Shown here: piece by piece, positions 25,930 through 34,812 of the stretch | How the letters are laid out: every line of letters starts with the position of its first letter | Numbering within the stretch: the first letter of the stretch is position 1 | Assembly: GCA_963802905.1 (NCBI GenBank) | Contig: CAWDKH010000014.1 | Coordinates: 248,001-312,000, forward strand | DNA: 64,000 bases | DNA from: DASQFQ01 sp963802905 | Lineage (GTDB): Bacteria > Actinomycetota > Thermoleophilia > Solirubrobacterales > Solirubrobacteraceae | Reading direction: 5' to 3' | Notes under the pieces: generated by a model | The model's input: only the letters and a program-made list of their open reading frames with translations | Told to the model about the DNA's origin: nothing | The model's database searches: none | Position numbers and translations under genes: made by a program

Positions 25930-27509
25930 GGGACAAGGTCGCGGCGGCGGAAGGCCGCCATCCCGACCGCGGTCAGCGCCGCGGCCACTGCTGAGAGCGC
26001 GAGCAGTGGCCCGGCGCTGAAGTCCGCGGCGGGCAGCTGCGGGACGTGCTGGAACGGCGACAGGTCGAGCACCCAGTCCGGCAGGCCGAGCAGCGGGCCG
26101 AGCACCGACAGCAGCACGCAGGCGCCGAGCAGGCCCCAGGCCGCGAACGCCGCGCGCGGCACGAGGCCGAACAGCACGACCGTCCCGCCGACCACCACCC
26201 ACACGGCCGGCGCGGGCACGACGGCCGCGAGCAGCAGCCGCGGGAGCTGGCTCGCGTCGTGGCTGTTGATCGCGTCGGCGAGGCCCGCGCCCAGCCCGTT
26301 GGCGGCGAGGATCAGCAGCGAGCCGCCCATCGCGACCGCGACGTAGGCGCCGACCCAGCGGACGCGCGAGAGCGCGGTGGCGAGCAGCGGCTCGAGCCGT
26401 CCGCTCGTCTCCTCGCTGCGCATCCGCAGCGCGACCTGGATGCCGAAGCCGGTGCCGACCAGCGCCATCGTGAGCATCGTCACCGCGAAGTACTGGTCGA
26501 CGATGTTGCCCGCCCCCGAGCCGAGCAGCTTCTCGATCTCGTCGCTGTCGCCGAGCAGGCTCTTGGCGTCGCGGCCGGTGAGGCCGAGCGAGACGCCGCT
26601 GAGGAACAGGCCCGCGCTCCAGCCGATCAGCACGCCGCGCTGCAGCCGCACGGCGAGCCCGAGCGGGCTCAGCAGCCGCCGGTGGGCGGTCGCCGGCCCG
26701 GGGCGCTGGGCGAGGATGCCCGCGCCCTCGTCGCGGTGGGCGCGCAGCGCGATCGCCCCCCACACGAGCCCGGCGGAGGCGACGGCCATCAGCGCGAGCG
26801 GCCACCACTGCTCGTCGGCATAGGGCCGCATGTACTGGCCCCAGCCGATCGGCGAGAGCCACGACAGCGTGCCGTCGCCGACGTCGCCGGCCGCGCGCAG
26901 GAGGTAGGCGGCACCGAGCGCGGCGCCGGTGATCCCGTACATCGACGAGGTCGTCTCGCTGATCTGCGCCGCCACGGCGGCGACGCCGGCGAACACGAGC
27001 CCGATGCCGGCGAGCGAGGCGCCGAGCGCGAACGAGCCCGCGGCCGGCTGGTCGAGGCCGATCATGGCGAGCGCGACGAGCAGGCCGAGCAGCAGCTGCA
27101 CCGCGGTGACCACGACGAGCGCGACCGCGATCGGGGCGAAGCGCCCGACCGGCGCGGCGCCGACGAGCTCGCTGCGGCCGCTCTGCTCCTCCTGGCGCGT
27201 GTGGCGGCCGACGAAGAACATGCTCATCAGCGCGACGAACGCGCCGCCGAAGCCGCCCATCTGCCACGCGACGTCGCCGCCGACGTTCAGGAGGTTGTAC
27301 GGCGGCCCGACCATCGCGATCAGGCCCGGGTTGCCCTCGACCGTCGCCGCGTAGCTGACACGGGCGGCGTGGGTCGTGTACGTCGTCTTGCTCCCCGCGG
27401 CGGTCTCGAGCACGAGCAGCACGAACAGCGCGAGGTAGACCGGGATCCGCACGCGCTCGCGCCGCAGCGCGAGCGACAGCAGCGGGCCGGAGCCGGCGAG
27501 CGCCGTCAT
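25926..27509 (-). CDS. ABC-2 type exporter permease (two fused halves)
   Basis: A 527-aa membrane protein with about twelve TM helices, equal to two six-helix ABC-2 permease halves in one chain. Each half has a conserved-looking extracellular-facing segment (FFVGRHTRQEEQSGRSELV in the first; RMRSEETSGRLEPLLATALSR in the second), the E-x-x-x-G-R pattern typical of exporter permeases of this type. ATG 27509 overlaps the ATPase stop. Such ATPase/fused-permease pairs export drugs or lipids. Confidence 0.85.
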   Translation of the reverse strand: MTALAGSGPLLSLALRRERVRIPVYLALFVLLVLETAAGSKTTYTTHAARVSYAATVEGNPGLIAMVGPPYNLLNVGGDVAWQMGGFGGAFVALMSMFFVGRHTRQEEQSGRSELVGAAPVGRFAPIAVALVVVTAVQLLLGLLVALAMIGLDQPAAGSFALGASLAGIGLVFAGVAAVAAQISETTSSMYGITGAALGAAYLLRAAGDVGDGTLSWLSPIGWGQYMRPYADEQWWPLALMAVASAGLVWGAIALRAHRDEGAGILAQRPGPATAHRRLLSPLGLAVRLQRGVLIGWSAGLFLSGVSLGLTGRDAKSLLGDSDEIEKLLGSGAGNIVDQYFAVTMLTMALVGTGFGIQVALRMRSEETSGRLEPLLATALSRVRWVGAYVAVAMGGSLLILAANGLGAGLADAINSHDASQLPRLLLAAVVPAPAVWVVVGGTVVLFGLVPRAAFAAWGLLGACVLLSVLGPLLGLPDWVLDLSPFQHVPQLPAADFSAGPLLALSAVAAALTAVGMAAFRRRDLVP

Positions 27510-28411
27510 TCCGGCTCGTACTCGATCTCGTCGCCGTAGTGGCGCAGGAACAGCTCCTCGAGCGTCGGCGGCGTGCTCGTGAGGCTGCGCACGCCGAAGC
27601 CGGAGAGGCGGCGCACGGTCTCGTCGAGCTGGGCGGTGTCGACGTCGAAGCGCGCGCGGTGGTCCTCGACGTGGAGCGCGTGGACGCCGGGCAGCTGGTC
27701 GAGCCCGGCCGGCTCGCGCATCGTCTCGACCGCGATCGAGGTGCGCGTGAGGTGGCGCAGCTCGGACAGCGTGCCGGTCTCGACGGTCTTGCCGGCGCGG
27801 ATGATCGTCACCCGGTCGCACAGCGCCTCGACCTCGGCGAGGATGTGGCTCGAGAGCAGCACGGTCCGCCCCGCCTCGCGCAGCTCCTCGACGCAGGCCT
27901 GGAAGACCGCCTCCTTGAGCGGGTCGAGGCCCGAGGTCGGCTCGTCGAGCACGAACAGCTCGGCGTCGGAGGCGAGCGCGGCGACGAGCGCGACCTTCTG
28001 CCGGTTGCCCTTGGAGTAGGCGCGGCCCTTCTTCGTCGGGTCGAGCTCGAAGCGCTCGAGCAGGTCTTTGCGGCGCGCGGGGTCAAGGCCGCCGCGCAGC
28101 TTGCCGAGCAGGTCGATCGCCTCGCCACCCGACAGGTTTGGCCACAGGTTGACGTCGCCGGGCACGTAGGCGAGGCGGCGGTGCAGCGCGACCGCGTCGT
28201 GCCACGGGTCACCGCCGAGCAGGCGCGCGCTGCCGCCGCTGGCGCGCAGCAGCCCGAGCAGCACGCGGATCGTCGTCGACTTGCCCGCGCCGTTGGGACC
28301 GAGGAAGCCGTGGACCTCCCCGGTCGCGACCTCGAGGTCGAGCCCGTCGAGGGCGCGGAAGTCGCCGAACGTCTTGACCAGGCCGGAGATCTCGATGGCT
28401 GGCTTGCTCAT
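27506..28411 (-). CDS. ABC transporter ATPase
   Basis: A 301-aa ATPase: Walker A GPNGAGKST, Walker B LFVLDEP with catalytic Glu, switch His in SSHIL. The signature motif is degenerate, YSKGNRQKV in place of LSGGQ, as often in the antibiotic-exporter ATPases of this subfamily. The C-terminal 80 residues form the small beta domain found in drug-resistance ATPases. It pairs with the permease by ATGA overlap and is divergent from a GbsR/MarR regulator that likely represses the operon. Confidence 0.92.
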   Translation of the reverse strand: MSKPAIEISGLVKTFGDFRALDGLDLEVATGEVHGFLGPNGAGKSTTIRVLLGLLRASGGSARLLGGDPWHDAVALHRRLAYVPGDVNLWPNLSGGEAIDLLGKLRGGLDPARRKDLLERFELDPTKKGRAYSKGNRQKVALVAALASDAELFVLDEPTSGLDPLKEAVFQACVEELREAGRTVLLSSHILAEVEALCDRVTIIRAGKTVETGTLSELRHLTRTSIAVETMREPAGLDQLPGVHALHVEDHRARFDVDTAQLDETVRRLSGFGVRSLTSTPPTLEELFLRHYGDEIEYEPE

Positions 28412-28430
28412 GATTCACAGCGTACATATG

Positions 28431-28448
28431 ATTCACGAACTTGTGAAT
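28431..28448. promoter_or_regulatory. Dyad operator between ABC operon and GbsR-like gene
   Basis: ATTCAC (28431-28436) and GTGAAT (28443-28448) form an inverted repeat with a 6-nt spacer. A further direct copy of ATGATTCAC begins at 28410, 19 bp from the one at 28429. The spacing suits a MarR-type dimer, and the site would block the divergent ABC promoter. Confidence 0.5.
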
Positions 28449-28512
28449 ACGGAAAACCACAGGTCCGCTCAGCTTCGTCGAGCACTTCGCCCTCCTGCTC
28501 GACGAGGCCGGC

Positions 28513-28926
28513 ATGCCCCGCATGCCGGCGCGCGCGTTCGCGGCGATCCTGGCCGAGGACGCCGGGCGCCTGACCGCGCGCGACCTCGCCGAGCGGCTGG
28601 CGGTCAGCCCCGCCGCGGTGTCGGGCGCGGTGCGCTACCTGACCCAGGCGGGGATGGTCTCGCGCGGGCGCGAGCCCGGCGCGCGCCGCGACGACTACCG
28701 CCTCCACGACGACGTCTGGTACGAGCTCTACGCGTACCGCGGCGAGATGCTGCGACGCTGGGAGCAGGCGATGGACGAGGGCGCCGAGGCGCTCGGCCGC
28801 GACACGCCCGCCGGGCAGCGACTCGAGGAGACGCGCGAGTTCTTCGCCTTCCTGCGCGAGGAGCTGCCGGCGCTGATGGAGCGCTGGCGCGCCCGCCGCC
28901 GTCAGCCGACGCGCCGCGCGCCGTAG
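28513..28926 (+). CDS. GbsR/MarR-family regulator, N-terminus probably frameshifted
   Basis: From ATG 28513 the protein has 137 aa with a winged helix (LTARDLAERLAVSPAAVSGA, YLTQAGMVSRGREPGARRD) and a helical dimer region. However, codons 28465-28512 in the same frame read PLSFVEHFALLLDEAG, a conserved N-terminal helix of the family, but have no ATG, GTG or TTG before an in-frame TGA at 28444. A GTG at 28443 begins VNTENHR in another frame, so one inserted base near 28463-28467 would restore a normal start. It likely represses the divergent ABC exporter. Confidence 0.78.
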   Translation: MPRMPARAFAAILAEDAGRLTARDLAERLAVSPAAVSGAVRYLTQAGMVSRGREPGARRDDYRLHDDVWYELYAYRGEMLRRWEQAMDEGAEALGRDTPAGQRLEETREFFAFLREELPALMERWRARRRQPTRRAP

Positions 28927-29922
28927 AAGTGCTTGCCCCAGTAGGGGCCGGTGGTGTCGTGCTCGCGGACGCCGTGGGTGGTGGCGGAGATCGCCGTCGT
29001 GTTGCTGGTGGCGATGCCGACGTGCGACGCGCCCGGGCCGTTGGCGTCGAAGAAGACGAGGTCGCCGGCCTGGATCGCCGCGCGGTCGACGTGCACGCCC
29101 GCGCTCGCCTGCTCGAAGCTCGTCCGCGGCAGCGTGACGCCGGCCTGGGCGAACGCCCACTGGGTCAGGCCGGAGCAGTCCCACGAGTTCGGGCCGACGC
29201 CGCCGAGCGCGTACGGCGCCCCGATCTTCGACTGCGCCGCGCCCACCGCGGAGCCTCCGCCGCCGCCGACCGGCGCCGCGGCGCCCTGGATGCCGAGCGC
29301 GCCGAGCGTCTGCGGCCCGACGACGCCGTCGACCTCGAGCCCGTGTGACGACTGGAACGCGCGCACCGCGCTCCGCGTCTGGCGCCCGAACACGCCGTCG
29401 GCGCTGATGCCGAGCGCGCGCTGGACCGCCATCGTGGTCGCCGCGGGCAGCCGCCGGTCGATCGCGCCGCCGCCACCGCTGCCGCCGCCGCCGAGCGCAC
29501 CGCGCGTGACAGGCCCGACGACACCGTCGACCTCGAGCCCATGCGCGGCCTGGAACGAGCGCACCGCGCTCCGCGTCTGGCGCCCGAACACGCCGTCGGC
29601 GCTGATCCCCAGCAAGCGCTGGACCTCGGCCACCGCCGGGCCGCGCGCTGCCGATGCGCAGGAGCTCGCCGGCGGATGTGCCGGCCACCTCGGTCCCCTG
29701 GGCCCGCGCGGCCTCGTTGGCGGGCGCGAGCACGGTGACGCCGATCAGCGCAGCCGAGACGAGCGCCTGCTTCTTGCGATAGGCGCTCGTGCGCCGCGCG
29801 GCGGCCGCCTCGCGGCGCCGGACCGAGCGGGCCAGCGAGCGCTCCCACAGGTCGGGGCTGCCGAGGTCGCGGCGACCCGGTGGCTGCGAACGGATCGCCC
29901 AGCCGTCGTCGAGCAGGTCCAC
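28902..29922 (-). CDS. NlpC/P60 cell-wall hydrolase with two peptidoglycan-binding repeats (one frameshift)
   Basis: The frame ending at 28902 reads two peptidoglycan-binding units, each with ISADGVFGRQTRSAVR and FQ..HGLEVDGVVGP, then an NlpC/P60 domain with catalytic Cys in WDCSGLTQWAF and His in ASHVGIAT. This frame can start at GTG 29633. The upstream stretch 29640-29922 in another frame encodes a basic leader and a TM or signal segment (KKQALVSAALIGVTVLAP) and joins smoothly (SAGELLRIGSAR into VAEVQRLLG) if one base near 29634-29646 is removed. The full protein would be an exported D,L-endopeptidase for peptidoglycan remodelling. Confidence 0.82.
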
Positions 29923-29953
29923 GCGTCGATGGAACCAGGGCGTCCGGACGGAC

Positions 29954-31318
29954 TTATGAACCGGCTCGGCCCGTGAGCACCACCGCGGCGGTGTCGTCCG
30001 CCATGTGGTCGGCCATGCCCTCGAGGTCGCCGATCAGCCGGCCGGCGTCGGGGACGTCATGCGCCAACAGCAACCGCTCGACCTCGGCGCGCCCGATCCG
30101 CGTCTTGCCCACCTGCGCATCCGCCAGCCCGTCGGTGAACAGGCACACCGACACGCCCTCGCCCAGCCGCACGCGGTACTCAGGCCACGTTTCGTCGACG
30201 CCGAGCCCGAGCGGTGGCGCGGGTTCCTCGGCGTCGGGATCGTGGGCGGTCCCGAGGACGATCGGCGGGGCGTGACCGGCCTTCGCGTAGGTCAGCTCGC
30301 CGGTCGCGGGGTCGTAGATGCCGGCGATCACCGTCACGAAGTTGGGCTGGAGCTCGCGCGCGAGCAGCACGTCGGCGCGCGCCAGCGCCTCCCCCGGCGG
30401 GTGGCCGGCCGCCAGCAGCGTGCGCAGCGTGTAGCGGGCGAGCGCCGCCTGCGTCACCGATTCGCGGCCGTGGCCGGACACGTCGCCGAGCAGCACGCAG
30501 ATGCGCTCCTCACCGAGGGTGAAGACGTCGTAGAAGTCGCCGCCGGCCGCGGGCCCGTCGGCGGGCCGGTAGGCCGCCGACACCGCGACGCCGCCGAGCC
30601 CCTCGGGCATGGCCGGCAGCAGTGCGCGCGAGAGCAGGCCGATGTCGTCGAGCAGCCCGGCGCGCTGCACCTCGAGTGCGGTTCGCCGGCGCGACTGCCA
30701 GTACGCGTTGATGGCGAGCGCGATGGCGATCAGGACGATGCCCGCCAGCGACCACAGGATCGCGGGCGGCACGGCGCGGATGATCTCCTGCACATCGCTG
30801 GTCACCTGGGCGGCGAACGACGGCGGCTGAGCCGGTACGGCGCGGCGGGCGGGTGGCGAGGGCGCGGCGCGCACCTCGGCGCCGCGCTGCGCGACCAGCC
30901 GCGGGCGGCCGGGCGCCGCGGTGGCGAGATCGCGGCGCGGCGCCGGGCGCGAGGCTGGAGCCGGAGTCGCGGCGGGCGCCGACCGGCGCGGCCGCACGGG
31001 CGTGGCCGTCGGCGCCAGCGGCGCGGCGGTGCGGGCCGGCGCCGCGGTCCGCGCGGGCGTTGGCGCCGCCGCGGCGGCGGTCGGCGCCGCCGTCGGCACA
31101 GGCGTGGGGACCGGGAGCTCGGGCGGCGCCGGCGGCTGCACGGGCAGTGGCGGCAGCTGGTCCACGATCCCGCGGACCGGGTCGCGGACGGGCGGGGGCA
31201 GCTGATCGACCACCTGGCGCAACGGGTCGCCCACGACGGGGGGCAGCTGCGCGTGGCTCGTCGCCGGACTGGCGGTAAGGACCGCCACGACCAGCAGCGC
31301 TGTCCCGAATCTAAGCAT
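29954..31318 (-). CDS. SpoIIE-type PP2C protein phosphatase, membrane-anchored
   Basis: A 454-aa protein. A signal-like N-terminus is followed by about 150 residues dominated by Pro, Ala and Thr, then one TM helix (ILWSLAGIVLIAIALAINAYW). The cytoplasmic C-terminal 230 residues are a SpoIIE/PP2C domain: GGDFYDVFTLGEERICVLLGD gives the metal-binding Asp pair, DVSGHGRESV and LFTDGLADA further motifs. Such RsbU-like phosphatases dephosphorylate anti-sigma-antagonist proteins in partner-switching stress control. No STAS or kinase partner lies next to it here. Confidence 0.85.
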   Translation of the reverse strand: MLRFGTALLVVAVLTASPATSHAQLPPVVGDPLRQVVDQLPPPVRDPVRGIVDQLPPLPVQPPAPPELPVPTPVPTAAPTAAAAAPTPARTAAPARTAAPLAPTATPVRPRRSAPAATPAPASRPAPRRDLATAAPGRPRLVAQRGAEVRAAPSPPARRAVPAQPPSFAAQVTSDVQEIIRAVPPAILWSLAGIVLIAIALAINAYWQSRRRTALEVQRAGLLDDIGLLSRALLPAMPEGLGGVAVSAAYRPADGPAAGGDFYDVFTLGEERICVLLGDVSGHGRESVTQAALARYTLRTLLAAGHPPGEALARADVLLARELQPNFVTVIAGIYDPATGELTYAKAGHAPPIVLGTAHDPDAEEPAPPLGLGVDETWPEYRVRLGEGVSVCLFTDGLADAQVGKTRIGRAEVERLLLAHDVPDAGRLIGDLEGMADHMADDTAAVVLTGRAGS

Positions 31319-31383
31319 CCGCCTCACTTCGTCCTCGGCGCCTCGACGCCGCGGCTTGATCGAACTGCCGCTTTTCAGGCAGA

Positions 31384-32280
31384 TTACGCGCTCGGAGCCA
31401 GCGCGTCGACGACTGCGGCCGTCGACGGCCGCGCGCGATCGGCCGCACGCGTGGCCACGAACAGCGCGCGAGTGAACGGCCCGTCGACCAGCGGGACCAC
31501 CGCGACGCGCGGATCCTCGGCCGGATGCCCCAGCGACGGCAGCAGCGCCGCCGCGCCGCTGATCGCGACGAGATCGAGCAGCATCTGGATGTCGTTGACG
31601 CGGTGGTGGATGTCCGGCTCGAAGCCGCCGGCGATGCGGCAGGCGCGGACGAACATGTCGGCGTAGTTGGTCCCGGCGCGCGCGGTCGCCCACGCCTCGC
31701 CGCTCAGCGACCCCAGGCGCACCGCGCCGCCGCCCGCGGCCGGGTGCGCGCGCGGGAGCGTGAGCACGAGCTCGTCGGCCTCGAGGTCGTCGCGGTGCAG
31801 CTCCGGCAGGCGCGGGCGCGGCGCGTGCTCGTACTCCTCGGCGATCGCGATGTCGACGCCACCGCGGGCGAGCAGCGGCAGCGACTCCTCGGCCTCGAGC
31901 TCGGTCAGCTCCACGCGCAGCGCGGGGTGCGCGGCGGCCAGCTGCGCGAGCGCCGGCATCACGAGCGCGCGTGTCGCGGTCTGGAACGACGCCACGCGCA
32001 CGACCCCGCGCACCTCGCCCGCTTGGCGCGCCAGGTCGGCCTCCAGCTCTTCGAGCCCGGCCAGCACCCCGCCGGCGCGCGCCGCGAGCATCCGGCCGGC
32101 GTCGGTCAGCTCGAGCCGCCGCCCGGCCTTGCGGAACAGCTCGACACCCGCCTCGCGCTGGAGCTGCGCGAGCTGCTGGGAGACCGCCGACGGCGTGAAC
32201 GCGAGCGCCTCGGCGGCGCCCGCGATCGTGCCCTGGGCGACGAACTCGCGCAGCACGACCAGGCGGCGGGGAGCGAGCAT
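31384..32280 (-). CDS. LysR-family transcriptional regulator
   Basis: A 298-aa LysR protein. N-terminal HTH: LREFVAQGTIAGAAEALAFT then PSAVSQQLAQLQREAGVELF. The effector domain follows with a typical ELEAEESLPLLARGGVDIAI segment. ATG 32280 matches the normal family start; six further upstream codons are unlikely. It is divergent from a LysE-family exporter 68 bp away, the classic arrangement for a regulator that induces amino-acid export (LysG/LysE type). Confidence 0.9.
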   Translation of the reverse strand: MLAPRRLVVLREFVAQGTIAGAAEALAFTPSAVSQQLAQLQREAGVELFRKAGRRLELTDAGRMLAARAGGVLAGLEELEADLARQAGEVRGVVRVASFQTATRALVMPALAQLAAAHPALRVELTELEAEESLPLLARGGVDIAIAEEYEHAPRPRLPELHRDDLEADELVLTLPRAHPAAGGGAVRLGSLSGEAWATARAGTNYADMFVRACRIAGGFEPDIHHRVNDIQMLLDLVAISGAAALLPSLGHPAEDPRVAVVPLVDGPFTRALFVATRAADRARPSTAAVVDALAPSA

Positions 32281-32284
32281 CGTT

Positions 32285-32294
32285 GAAGATCTTC
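32285..32294. promoter_or_regulatory. Palindrome before the LysR gene
   Basis: GAAGATCTTC, a perfect 10-bp palindrome five bases upstream of the LysR start, in the divergent lysR/lysE gap; the flanks extend it as TTGAAGATCTTCTCAA. A likely autoregulatory LysR site. Confidence 0.45.
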
Positions 32295-32348
32295 TCAACT
32301 TTTCCGTGCAGAAACAATCGCTTGTACTGAAGCGATGGCACCGGCACG

Positions 32349-32978
32349 ATGGCCCGCATGCACGCTTTCCTCAGCTTCCTCGCCGTCGGTGCCGTGGCCC
32401 TGGTCGTCCCCGGGCCCGACACATTCGTCGTCCTGCGCACCTCGCTCGCCGAGGGCCCGCGCGCCGGTACCTGGGCGGCCGCGGGCTCGGCCACGGGGAA
32501 CCTCGTGTGGGGCGCGACGTCGGCGCTCGGCGTGGCGGCGCTGCTGGCCGCCTCCGCGACCGCGTTCGCCACGCTCAAGCTCGCCGGCGCCGCCTACCTC
32601 GCGGTGCTCGGCGTGCAAGCGCTGCTGGCGGCATGGCGCGGCGAGCCGCTCGCCGGCGGCGGCGGGACGGGCACCGTCCCCTCCCCCGCCGTCGCGTTCC
32701 GCCGCGGCCTGCTCAGCGACCTCCTCAACGTCAAGGTCGGGCTGTTCTGGACCGCGCTCGTCCCCCAGTTCCTCGCGGCCGAGAGCGGCGCGCTCCTCCC
32801 GGTGGCGATGGTGACCGCGATGACCGGGCTCGTGTTCGCCTGGCTGACCGGCTACGCGCACCTCGCGGCGCGGCTGAGCGGCGCGCTGCGGAGCCGCCGC
32901 GGCGCCCGCGTGGTCAACGGCACGGTGGGCACCGTGCTGCTCGCGCTCGGGGTGAGTCTCGGGCTCGCGCGGCACTGA
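32349..32978 (+). CDS. LysE/RhtB-family exporter
   Basis: A 209-aa protein with six TM helices. PGPDTFVVLRTSLAEGPRAG is the family signature at the first loop, and LLSDLLNVKVGLFWTALVPQF is the second (usually NPK). Exports amino acids or homoserine-lactone-like compounds. ATG 32358 is an alternative start. Controlled presumably by the divergent LysR. Confidence 0.9.
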   Translation: MARMHAFLSFLAVGAVALVVPGPDTFVVLRTSLAEGPRAGTWAAAGSATGNLVWGATSALGVAALLAASATAFATLKLAGAAYLAVLGVQALLAAWRGEPLAGGGGTGTVPSPAVAFRRGLLSDLLNVKVGLFWTALVPQFLAAESGALLPVAMVTAMTGLVFAWLTGYAHLAARLSGALRSRRGARVVNGTVGTVLLALGVSLGLARH

Positions 32979-33018
32979 GGGGGCGCCGCGGGCCAGGAGG
33001 AATAGAGTCGGCAGCAGG

Positions 33019-34752
33019 ATGCTGATCAGAGGGCCATGGGTAGCCGTGGCCGGCGATGTGACGGAGCTGCGCCGCTTCAGCGCGCGCGAGCGTCATACCG
33101 CCTTCTGGGCCGCGCTGTGGACCGCGGCCGTCGTTGCCGAGCTGCTCGTCCTGCGTCCAGCACTCCTCGACCGCGACGAGCCCGTCCAGGGGCTCGAGGT
33201 CGTGTTCGCTTGTGTCGGGGGCTCATTCGCCGCCTGCGGCCTCGTCGCCTGGCACCGGCGCCCGGACAGCCGCAGCGGCGCACTGATGACCGTGACCGGC
33301 TTCGCGTTCTTCCTGCCGACGCTGCTCGGTGAGCTCGGGACACCGCTCGGCGACACGCTCGCCGTGCTGCTCGTCGACCTGTGGAGCGTGCTCTTCGTCG
33401 CGCTGTTGGTGACGTTGCTCACCGCCGGCCGGCTCGAGACGACGGTCGACAAGCTGCTCGTGTTCTTGTTCGTGCTGCCGCTGCTGATCCTCGGCTTCGT
33501 GTGGATGCTGTTCGAGGAGGACATCGAGAACAACCTGCTGCTCGCATTCCCCGACGCCGGCATCGCCCACGCGCTCGACCAGGCCCAGCGGGCGATCCTG
33601 ATCGGCGCCTGCGTTGCCACCGTGGCCGTGCTCGGGTGGCGCTGGCACACGGCGTCGCGGCCGCGGCGACGGGCGCTGCTGCCGACGCTGGCGGGCTCGT
33701 TCGTCCTGCTGATCTACACGGCGCTGCTGATCAACGACCTCGCGACCGGCGAGCGCTCGCAGTGGCTGCTGTGGGTCGCGTCGTGCTCGCTCGTCACCGT
33801 CCCGCTCGCGTTCCTTGCCGGGCTGCTGCGCTCGCGGCTGGCGCGCGCCGGGCTCTCCGACCTCTTCCGCGACCTGCGCTCCACCCGCGGAGACGAGCTA
33901 CAGGCGACGCTCGCCAGGGCGCTCGGCGACCCGAGCCTGGTGATCGCCGAGGGGCCGCCGCCGGCGCACAACGGGGACCGCTCGATCGTGCCCGTGGAGC
34001 GCGACGGGCGCCAGTTCGCGACGCTCGTCTACGACGCCTCGCTCGACGACGATCCCGAGCTCGTCGAGGCAGTCGCCGCCGCGGCCGCGATCGCGCTGGA
34101 GAACTCGCAGCTGCACGCCGAGTCCGAGGTGCGGCTCGCCGAGTTGCAGGCCTCGCGCGAGCGGATCGTCGCGGCGGGCGACGCGGAGCGGCGGCGCCTC
34201 GAGCGCAATCTGCACGACGGCGCGCAGCAGCGGCTGGTCGCGCTCGCCATGCAGCTGCGGATGATCCAGGCCGACATCCGCCGCGACCCGGCCGCCGCGG
34301 AGGCGCTGGTCACGAGTGCGAGCGGCGAGCTCGCCCAGTCGCTGGAGGAGCTGCGCGAGCTCGCGCGCGGGATCCACCCGGCGGTGCTCGACTACGGCCT
34401 CGCCCCCGCGCTCGAGGCGCTGGCCGCCCGCGCGCCGGTGCCGACGGCGGTCACCTGCGACGTCGGCAAGCTCCCGCGGCCCGTCGAGCTCGCCGCCTAC
34501 TTCGTCGCCTGCGAGGCGCTGGCCAACGTGGCCAAGTACGCCGAGGCGACGGCCGCGTCGGTCCGCGTCTCACGGACCGCCCTCGGCATCGCGGTCGAGA
34601 TCGCCGACGACGGCATCGGCGGTGCGCAGCCGAGCGCGGGCTCCGGGCTCCACGGCCTGCAGGACCGGGTCGAGGCGCTCCGCGGACACCTCCTGGTCAC
34701 GAGCCCGGCGGGCTCCGGCACCGTGGTGACCGCGGAGCTCCCCTGCGGCTGA
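33019..34752 (+). CDS. NarL-type membrane histidine kinase without adjacent response regulator
   Basis: A 577-aa kinase. Eight or so TM helices occupy residues 28-270. A GAF-like region follows, then the HisKA_3 dimerisation helix ERRRLERNLHDGAQQRLVAL with the phospho-accepting His, and an ATPase domain with EALANVAKYAEA (N box), EIADDGIGGA and GSGLHGLQDRVEALRG. The architecture fits the NarX/DesK branch. No response regulator gene is next to it, so its partner is elsewhere. Confidence 0.9.
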   Translation: MLIRGPWVAVAGDVTELRRFSARERHTAFWAALWTAAVVAELLVLRPALLDRDEPVQGLEVVFACVGGSFAACGLVAWHRRPDSRSGALMTVTGFAFFLPTLLGELGTPLGDTLAVLLVDLWSVLFVALLVTLLTAGRLETTVDKLLVFLFVLPLLILGFVWMLFEEDIENNLLLAFPDAGIAHALDQAQRAILIGACVATVAVLGWRWHTASRPRRRALLPTLAGSFVLLIYTALLINDLATGERSQWLLWVASCSLVTVPLAFLAGLLRSRLARAGLSDLFRDLRSTRGDELQATLARALGDPSLVIAEGPPPAHNGDRSIVPVERDGRQFATLVYDASLDDDPELVEAVAAAAAIALENSQLHAESEVRLAELQASRERIVAAGDAERRRLERNLHDGAQQRLVALAMQLRMIQADIRRDPAAAEALVTSASGELAQSLEELRELARGIHPAVLDYGLAPALEALAARAPVPTAVTCDVGKLPRPVELAAYFVACEALANVAKYAEATAASVRVSRTALGIAVEIADDGIGGAQPSAGSGLHGLQDRVEALRGHLLVTSPAGSGTVVTAELPCG

Positions 34753-34812
34753 GGATTTCGAGTACGGTCACGGGCGAGAGACCGGTCTGTCCCGCAACGA
34801 GGAGGACGAAGG

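Noticed and set aside
23935..27267. A 1,110-codon open frame on the minus strand
   Set aside because: It runs antisense through the secreted hydrolase and out of frame with the ABC permease; the translation is low-complexity Arg/Ala/Gly typical of GC-rich shadow frames.
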